Assembly (NCBI GenBank): GCA_036365515.1
Contig: CM070874.1
Location: 50,164,583 to 50,228,582 of the forward strand
From: Torymus aiolomorphi
Taxonomy: Eukaryota; Arthropoda; Insecta; Hymenoptera; Torymidae
Length of the DNA stretch: 64,000 bases
Reading direction: 5' to 3'
Part shown: in pieces, positions 23,104 through 36,049 of the stretch
Layout: every line of letters begins with the position of its first letter
How positions within the stretch are numbered: position 1 is the stretch's first letter
Position numbers and translations under genes: made by a program
The notes under the pieces: generated by a model
What the model was told of the DNA's origin: nothing
The model's input: the letters and a program-made list of their open reading frames with translations, nothing else
Database searches by the model: none

Positions 23104-23917
23104 TGTTACAATAATATGCGTATGTGGTAAACCTTTTTTTTGAAATTCTATAGAATATACGTAAGATGAAACAGGACCAAAAATATTTTTTTTTTGTTAT
23201 ATCATTTAATAACATTTTAAATTTTGCATAAAATAAACGAACTGTTATATTGGGAATATCATTGGGTATTGTTTGTTCTGGAAAATTCTGTAAAACTTCT
23301 TTAAGCTCTTTCCATTTTGGATTACATGTCATAGTTATAAATAGGTCAGGTTTTCCAACATTTCTCATGATTGCCATTGCGTCCTGATAATATTGTTGCA
23401 TATATCTTGGACTTCCAATATATGTGGATGGTAAGATAAATAAGTTTTCTATTCTTTCTGATTTTTCGAAATTCGTTGAATTATTTGATGCACTATATTT
23501 TACATGATCAAGCAAACCCTGATAACATTCTATTCGTAATTCTTTTTGATGGTTTCTAAAATAATTCATTCTATTATTTTCAAACATAATATAAGCATGT
23601 AAAAAGTATTGTTGCGTTAATCTTCCAGCGAACAATAAAGGGTTAAATTTTATTTCATCAGGTCTATAGGATAATCGGTATAAATAGTATTGGAGTGTCG
23701 TTAATTGGTCGTTTTTTCCTGCGTTTGGGTGTTTAGTGTATCCGATACTCCAACCTAAATCTCCTGAAGGAAATAATAACGGAAATACCATCGGGTCTAC
23801 ATGGTGTGATAATTTATTTAAAAATGTATGTGTTACTTCATTGTCAGATTTATTTTTAGGATAAACACAAACATCATAATTTCCTGGAATTCCAGAGTTT
23901 GATATAATTAGCACCAC
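23087..23917 (-). CDS. Helitron Rep N-terminal (Helitron-like N) segment
   Basis: This 276-residue frame matches the conserved region ahead of the HUH motif in Helitron Rep proteins. It reads ...LLFPSGDLGW..., then LQYYLYRLSYRPDE, LLFAGRLTQQYFLHAY, LPSTYIGSPRYMQQYYQDAM and FITMTCNPKWKEL. The last 35 residues after NDITKKK are out of frame with the family because of a homopolymer shift near 23190. The frame starts where an earlier segment (23918-24234, another frame) loses register near 23925. Confidence 0.87.
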   Translation of the reverse strand: MVLIISNSGIPGNYDVCVYPKNKSDNEVTHTFLNKLSHHVDPMVFPLLFPSGDLGWSIGYTKHPNAGKNDQLTTLQYYLYRLSYRPDEIKFNPLLFAGRLTQQYFLHAYIMFENNRMNYFRNHQKELRIECYQGLLDHVKYSASNNSTNFEKSERIENLFILPSTYIGSPRYMQQYYQDAMAIMRNVGKPDLFITMTCNPKWKELKEVLQNFPEQTIPNDIPNITVRLFYAKFKMLLNDITKKKYFWSCFILRIFYRISKKRFTTYAYYCNIASQP

Positions 23918-24234
23918 ATTCAGAAGTTAACGGTTTATTATACTGGTGTTACTGTTTATCATTTTTTCGTATAAAATATAGTTTATAGTTAGGAAGATTC
24001 TGAACATTACATATTTCATGTAAATATTTATAATTTTTAGCGTATGGATTATTATTTATTATTTGAGTTAATATCTTTATATGTTCGCTAACTAATGCTT
24101 TATTAATTTTTAATCTTTTTTCAATTGCAGTAGCATCATCATATATATATAACTGACCACATGATGGATCTTCATTATTAGTTGGAAATAAAGTATTTGG
24201 TGTTTTATGACATATTTGACCTTGAATTTTTAAA
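23918..24234 (-). pseudogene. Helitron Rep segment between ORFs, with a stop
   Basis: Translating the minus strand here gives a continuation of the same protein (for example CGQLYIYDDATAIEKRL and NPYAKNYKYLHE). It is interrupted by a TAA after IRKNDKQ and then loses frame before 23917. This bridges the zinc-finger segment and the Rep segment, showing that all pieces were once one gene. Confidence 0.7.
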
Positions 24235-24789
24235 TTATAAATAGCTTTTTCTTTTTTTTTGAATTACATTTGCATTAAATGTAGCAAAACAAAATAAATT
24301 ATTATAATATCGAATTAAATGTCTAAAATTATTATTATTTAATAATAGAAATTTTAATTTTTCATTATATTTACTTAAAGGTGATAAAATAATTATTCCT
24401 TTTTGACAACAATTATTTTTTTTTATCTCTTCTTTCCAAAACATAGCACCACAATAAGTACATTTTACAGACATTTTTCCAAACAATGATGTATTTTGTA
24501 AATGTGTATATTTATTATCTTTATCATAATTTGTAGATAATTTTATTTTTTTTATTGTATCATTTTTATTTAAATTATCAGAAAGTAATTTTCTTTTACG
24601 ATTATTTTTATTCTTATTGATTTTAGTAATTTCTAATTTAATATTATTATTGTCATAATCTATAATATCATAATGACCTGAATCATAATTGCCAGTAAAT
24701 AATAAAGTTAATTTAAAATTACTTGAATTGTTTTCAAATGAATAAATATTATTTGAATTATTAAAACAAAATCCAACGCGCCTATTCAC
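24235..24789 (-). CDS. Helitron Rep-helicase N-terminus with zinc finger
   Basis: This 184-residue frame lies at the 5' end of the Helitron coding region. A basic nuclear-signal-like stretch (KNRKRKLL, about 81-88) is followed by a cysteine cluster, CTYCGAMFWKEE then CC, as expected for the N-terminal zinc finger of animal Helitron proteins. The first codons overlap the internal inverted repeat (24772-24910); the first codon is GTG, so the true start is uncertain. The last eight residues follow a poly-T run and are probably out of frame. Confidence 0.75.
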   Translation of the reverse strand: MNRRVGFCFNNSNNIYSFENNSSNFKLTLLFTGNYDSGHYDIIDYDNNNIKLEITKINKNKNNRKRKLLSDNLNKNDTIKKIKLSTNYDKDNKYTHLQNTSLFGKMSVKCTYCGAMFWKEEIKKNNCCQKGIIILSPLSKYNEKLKFLLLNNNNFRHLIRYYNNLFCFATFNANVIQKKRKSYL

Positions 24790-24910
24790 AGTACCTCTCG
24801 GGTGGCGTGGAAAACTGTTAATAGTATATAAGTTATATATTATACATTTATATACTGATAATGATTAATAGAATTATTTCTAACTATACATTTATATCTT
24901 TCTAAAAAAC
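24772..24910. repeat. Internal inverted repeat of the Helitron, 5' side
   Basis: Reverse complement of 19198-19345. A weaker third copy of its core (AATCCAACAGTACC, then AAGGTGACAT) lies at 24985-25012. Together the repeats bracket the Rep-helicase and the second ORF. Confidence 0.85.
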
Positions 24911-25104
24911 AATTCCAAAAGAATTGCTTCTAAAAATTTTTCTAACAGGAAAATTTATATAAAGCTATTGTTAAAGAATAAAAATCCAACAGTACCTTCA
25001 AGGTGACATAGCATTTCATTTCAATCAAAATTTTTTTCTTCCCAATATTAAATTTTACATAAATTTGTTTCCTACTTTATGACATTGTTTAAGAGACATT
25101 GAGG

Positions 25105-25378
25105 GGGGGGGGTAGGAGGGAGCTGAGAGGGGCGCTGAGGTGGGGGTGAGGTGGGAGCGAGGGGGCGCTGAGGTGGGGGTGAGGTGGCGCTGAGGAGGGG
25201 GTGAGGGGGGGGGGCTCTAACAGAATAAGAAGTCACGAAATAACGTAAAAAATGACGGAATTTTACGTTATTTTGAGGAGGGGGCTGAGGGGGGCGTTAA
25301 AGTGGGGATGAGGAAGGGGCGAGGGGAGGCTGAGGTGGGAGTGAGGTGGCGCTGAGGTGGGGGTGAGGTGGGGCTACG
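25105..25378. repeat. G-rich tandem array in the Helitron 5' region
   Basis: Units related to GCTGAGGTGGGGGTGAGGTG recur on the plus strand, with several G runs of four to ten. The array is interrupted by a palindrome, AAATAACGTAAAA...TTTTACGTTATTT (25237-25275). The G runs could form quadruplexes on the strand opposite the Rep-helicase coding strand. Confidence 0.85.
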
Positions 25379-25409
25379 TGGTAACATTCATCTATATAAT
25401 ATAGGAAGA

Positions 25410-26116
25410 TATATACACTATTATCACCTTGTGTGCTTGTCATAGATTTTTATTTATGTTTAAAAAAGATAGTTACTTAAATTGAAATATACTATTTTTA
25501 AAAAATGTTGCTAGAAAATGTACCTATGTGTGCATGTGTACGCTTATATGTGTGGTAGACGCCTAGATCTCCGGATCTATTGTAATTATATATGTTCTGT
25601 TTTACGCGCAATTACATAAAGCCGAAACGTACCAAATATCATAATTTTGACAAATTTATTTTAATCGACGAACCTAGACCGCCTGCAAGGGTTTTTGGGT
25701 TTTCTCACCTTATAGAAAGAATTGTGACGGTCATAAAAAGTTTTGAATTAATGTATAAATTCATCTTTTTCATATTTAATAGTTTTATTGTGGATATTTA
25801 TAGACAACATTTTGGTGTGAGACATTTAATTATTCGCATTAAAAATTAACACAAGGAATCAACATTACATTAAGGAAGCTATAGCTTAACGTATACGTGC
25901 CAATGAATTGGCAGCGGTTTTTTCCGAATACAAGAAAGTTTAACACAAATAAAGAATCATATTATTCAATAATTAATCATCATTAATTTTTGTATGTACA
26001 AGGTCAATATTGAAAACAGGTCAGTATCAAATAGGTCAGTATCAAATATATGTATGCATAGAATCAATTATGGATAGAGGTTCGGATTTGAAAAATAATC
26101 ATTTTTCATCTAATAA
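25410..26116. other. Non-coding spacer with one dispersed repeat end
   Basis: The only recognised piece is 25873-25923, a copy of the GTGCCAATGAATTGGCAGCG module. The 85-codon frame at 25592-25849 has no recognisable domain. Confidence 0.45.
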
Positions 26117-26689
26117 CCCTGGTGGAAATTCAAAACATTTTATAACTAATATCTGACCATTATATTAGAAACTTACTATAAAATGGAAATTTCTCTTATC
26201 CAGTTTCTAGCTCCCGATAAAACGCTTTTTCTCCTATTATTTTGCCATTTAATAGATTGAAAAATAGAATGAGTTTTTCAAAGACAAGCACAAGCTTGTT
26301 CTTGAGTATTTTAAAGGTATTAAAACTGATCTGTTTCTTTAGTCTGGAAATGACTAAATGGCTTGCTGTTATGGCAAGGAGTGAGAGAGACAGAATCAGA
26401 TGGAGAAATAAAAGTTTTGCTGAATTATTCATAGAATGAGTACAACAAATGATTTATTCGTTAATGTTATTTATTTATATTTTGGTAAGCCATCCAATGC
26501 ACTTCAATGCTCTTTCATGAAAGATACAATTAGTAAGTAAATCAAATACGAATATTTTATTGTTACGTCAGCCTAAGAAATAGGCAAATAATGGTCGAAA
26601 AATCGTTTCATCATAGCGATTAATTAGCCAGTTTTACTAGCTATTTTTTAACTTCTTGGCCATTTCATACATATGAATTTCTACCAGGG
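26117..26689. mobile_element. CCCTGG-ended MITE, copy 1
   Basis: The ends are CCCTGGTGGAAATT (26117) and AATTTCTACCAGGG (to 26689). The interior shares AAGGAGTGAGAGAGACAGAA and GATGAAACGATTTTTC-type blocks with the copy at 29795-30291, in opposite orientation. No coding capacity; the short overlapping frames on both strands at 26196-26439 are not recognisable. Confidence 0.8.
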
Positions 26690-27442
26690 AAATATTCAAG
26701 AAATAATGGGGCATTAGAAGGACTGAATTATTCCGGAAATTAATAAATTATGATTCTTTTTCTGAATAATGACTGAATTGAATAGGAAATACAAACAGAA
26801 ATACGAGGGTCTCTAAAAAATTCCATTCCATATGCGTAATTGAATTTTCCTTGTATCTTAATACACTATTACTGCGCCCTTGTCATTGTGGTGTTTGTTT
26901 CTTTTATTTTATGTACTTTTGTAACACTAACCTGTTTTTATTACTATTACTATAAAGTCATATTCATAAGAATTACACCAAAAATACACGGAACTAATAT
27001 TTATTATTTGTTTGTATATTTTCATATTTAAAATATTTTTCCACACACATATATATATTTAAATAATATATAAAGTTGCAATAATTCTAAATAAATGAAT
27101 GAAATATATTATCTCATTGAATCAGGAAATAAATGTTATTTTCTATTTAATACGCAAATTACAGTGAAAATTTAATGGAAGTTGTTTCAAAAACCATTAT
27201 GGCGAAATCGCTTCACTGGGAAGTCGTCACTTCTGCAGCATCAGCCGTGTCGCCGCAATCGTTTACGATCGTGGTTCGAACATCGCGCCCACCGTTTCTG
27301 ATACGACATTACGACCTATAACAAAAATCATTTGCGTGTCGTCGATGTACGAGCGCGGTTGCTGCCGTTAATCTGGTACTTCTAAACTTTCTATTTCTAA
27401 ACGGTTACCTGAAAGTAGTGTAGCGTTTTATTTAAACGAAAC

Positions 27443-27489
<47 letters not shown>

Positions 27490-28089
27490 TCACACACACA
27501 AAAATCAGTACTCAGACTACCCTTTGGAGAATCCTATATAGATAAAACTCGTAGTGATATCCGTAAAGGTTGGCTTGCTATTTTGCTCGTGTTTGATTTT
27601 AGACATGCCTTCGATTTAATAAATCATTTTGAATTTAAATGATTGCGTGTTTGAATTCTTGTGAAATACATCTGGGGGCACTATTACAGGGACAATACTT
27701 TTTCTCATACTCAGTGATAAAGGTATGCTCTTTGCTGAGCATACCTCAAAATCTTCTTGCAATCTAAACCAACTGAATTAAATCAAGGAAAAAAGACGAT
27801 TGCTTTACAAGTCACTTGATGATTTTAAGCACAACTTTTCTTAGGCTTTTCTCCTCCATATTCAGGTGTTTTTTAATTTACCACTACTGAATTAATGTCA
27901 CCAAAACAGAAGTCATTATTCTATAGGCAATACATGTGTCAAATTTCATTGAAATTCGATCTTTGGTTTCTTAGATATTAGAAGTGAAGGAGGTTCTAGT
28001 CAAAATTTAATTCGTCTAAGTCAGTCGAGTATTACTGAAATAAAATTTTCGCTGCATTTCAAACAATCACGTATTAAAGTGAATGTTCA
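26690..28089. other. Non-coding stretch with a (CT)n run
   Basis: A (CT)n microsatellite occupies 27445-27490. A CpG-containing segment lies at 27200-27420. No gene recognised. Confidence 0.45.
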
Positions 28090-28310
28090 CTAGAAAATTA
28101 ATTCATTTTTAAGCACGACCGCTGCTTGGGAGAGCCTTATAATTTCACTAGAGCAAAAATGATCGGACTTTAAAAACTAACAAATTAATATATAAAAACT
28201 ATTTTCCACCCAAAATTAGTGCATTTTAAGCGTTTTCTGGGATGTATGTATGTCTACGTCCGTATGTGTCTCGATTATCTCAGCGAAATTTCGACAGAAT
28301 CTATCGGAAA
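28090..28310. repeat. Dispersed repeat, copy 1
   Basis: The reverse complement of this stretch resembles 43460-43640. Shared blocks are GCGGTCGTGCTTAAA-like, TAAGGCTCTCCC-like, CTCTAGTGAAATTATAAGGC and GGACGTAGACATACATACAT. Family unknown. Confidence 0.6.
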
Positions 28311-28919
28311 ATAAAAAAACGCCAGCGCAAATAATAATTTGAAAAAACAGATTTTTTAGCTTAATGTATCGAAAATTAATTTTCAGTTTCAATCTAGCAC
28401 ATGCTTCTGCTAAAACTAATTAAAACACGTCTTTTTTATATTGAGCATTTTTTCTACGGACAATATTTCAGTGTCTCCCAGGAATAACCACATATCTCCA
28501 CTTTTCATGTTTTCGAGTAAATCGAGTTTTCAGTTTAGCATTGGTGTTTTAAATTAAGACAAATAAGATTAAATGCGACACTGCATCCATGAATACTAAT
28601 TTAAATAATATATTTATTATCATAGTAACTAGACCAAATAGCGTTCACGTCCTAGAAAACAACTTTCACTTGTATGGTTTTTCCGGGAATAAAAAGAAGA
28701 GTGGAGTTGTATGGTTTTTTCAGTCTCAATGGCAATTATATTGGTTTTCCGGTCACTTTTGTTATTCTTCATTATTCACAAAGAATTCAACAAGCAATAT
28801 ACTATCACTAACCGTGCCAATAAACGTCTATATTGACTGTGTAAAGGCGGCTATGGTCTATATTGTTGATATATGCCGCTACTGGCTACAGAAATTGCAT
28901 TGAAACGTATCTAAATATA
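28311..28919. other. Non-coding spacer
   Basis: A 104-codon frame at 28589-28903 has no recognisable domain. Nothing else seen. Confidence 0.4.
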
Positions 28920-29290
28920 GTTATATAGTTTATTACGTACACCAGTGCCACGAAAAGGCCACGCACGTGAACTCGAGAAGGTGCGTGTGAACATCGATTG
29001 CAAGGAGTGTGCGCGTGAGAGATAGATAGCCGCCAGACCGGGCGACGTCAGCGGGAACTCGCCCTTAGTCAAGGAGTCGCAAAAGCGTGTGTATTTAAGA
29101 GAAAGAAAGAGCGATATGCGAGAGTCATAGTGATAGTCGCCTGGTGCCCGTTACAAATTCGGCGATTATTATTAATTAGAGAGTATATATACTAGCAAGT
29201 GAGGACCCTGTAGATGGAATAATCGTAACTTCGTGTGTGTGAGTGTAAATATCTTGTTGCAACCTTAATCAATTATACAAAGACAAAGTA
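28920..29290 (+). promoter_or_regulatory. LTR-like or promoter-like GC-rich segment
   Basis: A GC-rich block is followed by a TATA-like TATTTAAGAG (about 29092-29101), then GAGAGTCATAGTGATAGTCG and an AT-rich downstream part. This layout resembles an LTR promoter of an insect retrotransposon or a host promoter. I could not find matching TG...CA ends or a target duplication, so the call is weak. Confidence 0.25.
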
Positions 29291-29414
29291 CTTTCCAGGC
29301 GTGTTAATGTTCAATATTCCTACCTTAAAAAAATGATGGATTTGTTATGATATCAATTTATTCGTGATTTGGTTGGTGGGAGTAATGTGTTGCTAGGTTA
29401 CAAAAACAAATTAC

Positions 29415-29444
29415 GGCGCGCGAAGCGCGCTTAGAGATGACTAG
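29415..29444 (+). mobile_element. Possible Helitron 3' terminus
   Basis: GCGCGC-GAA-GCGCGC forms a short perfect hairpin (29416-29430). Fourteen bases later comes CTAG (29441-29444) followed by T, the layout of a Helitron 3' end. No 5' end was matched, so this may be a non-autonomous copy or chance. Confidence 0.35.
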
Positions 29445-29794
29445 TTTAAGTAAAAATCTAATTTACGGCCTATTTACTTGAACTATTTGTTGATCTCGAT
29501 GAAGACGTATGTAGATCTGAGCGTCTTGGGCTTTTACCCTTTCAAGTACTGACCTGCAAAACAAAAACTTACGAAAACGCTTTTTATATATAACAGCGAT
29601 AAAATCTTGGCGCTTCATTCCTACTTCTATCAAATTGTTACCTCCTGTAGAAGCATTCAAGACAGCACTTTACCGGCACCGATTGAAAAATTAATGTGAG
29701 GAATTTAGTTAAGAACCATATGCATAAAGTACTATTTATTTTTTTGACTATTAAATTGTATTCAATTTTTTTTTTAATCTTGCGTTATACTGCG

Positions 29795-30291
29795 CCCTGG
29801 TAGAAATTTCTCTATGGAAAATGGCCAGGACTTAATAAATGGCTAGTAAAAATAGCTAATTTCTGGACAGTGATGAAACGATTTTTCCGGTCATATTTTC
29901 TATTGAATAGAGATAACGTAACCATAGAATGTTTTTACTGAATTTTCTCTGGAATTTGATCATGTATTTAAAAACAAATATTAAAAAAAGATAGCTACCG
30001 AAAATGTAAACACGAATTATCCGCATTTAATTCGTTTATAGTGATGTTTCAGGGGATACAAATGAAAACAACAATTTTTCCGTTTCATTCTGTCTCTCTC
30101 ACTCCTCGCCATGATAGCATTAAGCCTCCTACTAGCCATTTCGTAAGTAAAAAAAATGGCCAACTATAATATCTTTTAAATACCCATAAATAAGCTAATG
30201 TAAATCTGTGAAAAAACTTTTTCTATTATTCTGTCTATTAAATGATGACTACTATTTATTAGGTAAATAATGGAATCGATTTCCACCAGGG
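29795..30291. mobile_element. CCCTGG-ended MITE, copy 2
   Basis: The ends are CCCTGGTAGAAATTTC (29795) and GATTTCCACCAGGG (to 30291). The left 120 bases match the reverse complement of the right end of copy 1. A shared AATGGCTAG and AGGAGTGAGAGAGACAGAAT block lies inside on the opposite strand. The element is inverted relative to copy 1. No coding capacity. Confidence 0.8.
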
Positions 30292-30940
30292 TGTTTGCTT
30301 CTTTATACTCATTGTATATTGATACTATTGTTTGTCGAAAATCAATATTGTTATATGCTATGTATATTAAGCTTTTTGCCATACGATCAATTGCCATAGT
30401 ATAATAAATCAATCAATCCTACTCTCTCCTCCCTCTATCCCCCCTCTCTCACTCATTTTCGCTCTTCCTCTCTCTCCGCCCTTTGCACTCGTGCGCTTGC
30501 GGCTTCCTGGGGGGGATTAGTAGGCAGCGCGAAAATCGGATTGCACGTGACTCGTTTGTTTTCATTGGTGGACTTTCCGGTTGATTATGTACCCGCGAGG
30601 CCTGTGAGCTCGCTCGTGCGTAATTCGAAAGTTTGCGACTGTTGACACGCTATTTCTAAGCGCCGGTGAGCACATAGTGCGCGCAGTCGAAATATACGGG
30701 CGGCAAGCTTAAGGGTTATAATGATAAATGTTTATGAGTTTATAATGGAGATAAACTGTGCACAAGTAGATCAATTTAAATTTTGGATTTTACTTGTTTG
30801 ATAAACAGGTAACTGTATGCATATGGAGTCGACCACGTTGAAAGTTTTTGACATGGTGATAAAATATTGCGAATTTAATAGCTAATTTAATGTCGAAATT
30901 GATATTTGAATAAAATGCTTCCAATAAAATACTTTATCAG
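30292..30940. other. Non-coding spacer with a CpG-rich segment
   Basis: The stretch 30440-30720 is GC-richer, with CACGTGAC and several CpGs, like other islands in the window. No ORF supports a gene. Confidence 0.4.
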
Positions 30941-31092
30941 ACGTGTTCTTGTTTATGCACATAATGATTGTGCACATATTAATTGTGCACACTTTAACAT
31001 TGGTATATATCTATATATATAGATCTGTACCAATGCTATCTGTGCACAATAAATATGTGCACAATCCTTATGCGCACAAACAAGAACATGCC
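30941..31092. mobile_element. 152-bp hairpin element with 9-bp target duplication
   Basis: Arms of about 62 bases (GTGTTCTTGTTTATGCACAT ... CATTGGTATA and their complement) surround a loop of about 20 bases. Nine-base direct repeats CTTTATCAG lie immediately outside (30932-30940 and 31093-31101). A 9-bp duplication is typical of Mutator-like elements, which is an inference only. The arms contain repeated ATTGTGCACATAT motifs. Confidence 0.85.
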
Positions 31093-31425
31093 CTTTATCA
31101 GTGCATTTTTTATTTGCATGAAACGCATACAAGTTATTAGTGATTTTTGATTATGATTTTTCAGTCAGAATTGAATATATAAAGTTTCGATGTTTTCTAT
31201 TAAAATTGCACAAGATAGCTATCATATACTAAATTAGTTATTTTGAATTTTCTTTAATTTCTACTGGAGAATTCTAATCAGCGTCCTTGAAAACTTTGAA
31301 CAAAATTTTGTTTAGCTATTATTTACTACAAACTAAGAACGTGGCAGATTTTCATTCCAAAAGGGCATTTTTTTATAATATGTTGCCTATTAACAAATTG
31401 AGTATAAGCAGTTAATACAATAGTA

Positions 31426-32083
31426 CACGGAGAGAAATGTTTATACAAAAATTCCTATATTTTTCACGAAAAATTACTATACTGTTGCTCAATCGAGCGA
31501 CAAACTTGCATTATACTTAATTTTAGTATAACTTTACCAATTTTTACTATACTAGATAGTAAAGTAGAATTCACGATGAAAAAAAATTTTTCTTAACCTA
31601 CATTACCGACACATTTATTTTCTTAGTCAGTTCGCATTTATGAAACTGATTCAGAAATAATTTTTTTTTATCTCTGAAAAAAATGCGCAGACCGCACTGA
31701 AAAACCTTCCAATGAGAAGTGTAGCGCCTAACCCCACGGTTCAGAGCTCCATCTAAACTTGAAGAGTACCAGCTACTCCAAAAGTCTCTCAGTGCGGGAA
31801 TCGAACCCGAGCCCGCCGCGCGAGAAGCCGCAGTCTTACCGCTACGCCACGCTGCACTTTGTTAAAAGATACTTCGTCTCGTCTACATGTGCTACACCTC
31901 GAACAGCTGATGATCGCTTAATTTTTACTATACTGACTACCAAAAATTGCTACACCTTCTATCAAATTTTAATACACTTATACCAATAATTGTTAAAAAT
32001 ATAATAAATAATCTGTATAATACGAGTTTGTCACCCCATTCGTAGAAAGTATAGTAATTTTTACATAAAAATTTCTCTCCGTG
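31426..32083. mobile_element. TIR element carrying a tRNA-like cassette (copy 2)
   Basis: The ends are CACGGAGAGAAATG (31426) and ATTTCTCTCCGTG (to 32083), flanked by TA on both sides (31424-31425 and 32084-32085). Subterminal TTTTTACTATACT and TTACTATACT motifs recur in both halves in inverted orientation. It encodes no transposase. The centre holds a tRNA-like sequence on the minus strand (31788-31857), as in the relative at 2.1 kb. Confidence 0.8.
31788..31857 (-). other. tRNA-like sequence with A and B boxes
   Basis: On the minus strand an A-box-like TGGCGTAGCGGT is followed by GGTTCGATTCCC, a perfect B-box core. AGTGC near the 5' end can pair with GCACT near the 3' end, a short acceptor-like stem. 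The anticodon stem is GC-rich but the loop is not a clean 7 bases. I judge it a tRNA-derived module, not a working tRNA gene; a degenerate pseudo-tRNA is the alternative. Confidence 0.65.
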
Positions 32084-32689
32084 TAGGTCAAAATTATCTA
32101 AGTTCGACATTTAGAAGTATGACTTTGGAATATAGTTGGATACTCAGTATTCTTAAAAGCTATGCGAAAAAATGGAATGGAAAAAAGAAGGCAAATACAT
32201 GTACCATTACCCCACAAAGGATTAAAGCTATAAATACAAAATTTGGTGGGGTAGCGGAATTGTACTTCGTCAGATCATCTTTAAAATAAATAGCATTGGA
32301 CGCGTATAGTGCTCGATTTATGAGTGCCTGACTCTAATCAAATTTCACATTATCAAATTATTAAAAAAGTACATACTTATACATATTAAGTTAATATGGC
32401 TTTCGATGTATGATTTTAATGGTTCACAATAATACTAGAATAATATACCTAAATATTTGTTTTAAGTTGTGTGATTGTCTTTAAGCTAAAAAGATAGCAC
32501 AGGTCTGCAAGATTGGGAGTCATTCATCGAAGCTGTTCGATACCTTGAAGTGATTTTCTCCATAATTTTTTGCGATTAATCCGAATCCGACTGTACAATT
32601 TACCCATGACGTGAGGATTTTAAGAAATTTGAAGTTGAATGGCCAAAAAATGGCCTTTTTTTCTATATTTGAGATTATGTGAAGGACGT

Positions 32690-32790
32690 AATAGTACATT
32701 ATGTAACAAGGGACTAAAGTCGCAGATTATTCCCGCGGGTGATCACCCAAGGGAATAATCGACTTTAGTCCCGTGTTACATATAGTACTT
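32690..32790. repeat. Palindrome of the AGTACATT family
   Basis: GGGACTAAAGTCG, ATTATTCCC and GGGTGATCACCC pair with their complements. The outer ends are AGTACATTATGTAAC and GTTACATATAGTACT. The end sequence resembles termini at 14.63, 50.31 and 53.05 kb. Confidence 0.75.
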
Positions 32791-33037
32791 TATTCCCATC
32801 GTCACTGTGGCCATTTCATAGATTTGAAAAGTTATTTTGTATTTATGTGTTATAATTTTGTTAGTTTTAACCCAATTCACCATAAACGTAAAAAATTAGA
32901 CTATGTTACTTTATTCCCGCTAATTTACTTTATTCCCTCATTATGTGGGAATAAAGTAAAAGAGGCAATCAGTCGCTACTTTTGCTCCGCTTTTCAGGCT
33001 ATAAAATGGCCATTATAGTAGAGATGGGAATAAAATT
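32787..33037. mobile_element. MITE with TTTATTCCC ends (copy 2)
   Basis: The left end TTTATTCCCATCGTCACTGT then GGCCATTTCATAG matches the reverse complement of the right end (CTATAAAATGGCCATTATAG then AGATGGGAATAAA). An internal TTTATTCCCGC and GCGGGAATAAAG-like pair adds a second palindrome. The right half is nearly identical to 46864-46966. Confidence 0.7.
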
Positions 33038-35937
<2,900 letters not shown>

Positions 35938-36049
35938 TGGTATAAAAGGGTCAAAATATCTTAGGTTGCGGAAAGTGAGAGGGAAGTATCTGGATGCGCG
36001 TGTGTGTGGCTCAGTGTGTGCTATATATATATATATATATATATATATT

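Larger units (their letters stand above)
19095..25409 (-). mobile_element. Helitron rolling-circle transposon, about 6.3 kb
   Basis: Read on the minus strand, the element starts TCTTCCTATATTATATAG (25409) and ends GGGGGGCGAAGCCCACTAG (19095). It sits between host A (5') and T (3'), the canonical Helitron insertion rule. A GC-rich hairpin region precedes the CTAG end. It encodes a Rep-helicase protein (pieces at 24235-24789, 23087-23917, 22318-23103 and 20468-22321) and a second small ORF (19962-20366). At least four breaks disrupt Rep-helicase, two in homopolymer runs. The 5' part has a G-rich tandem array (25105-25378). Unusually, inverted repeats of about 140 bp flank the coding module (19198-19345 and 24772-24910). 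Confidence 0.93.
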
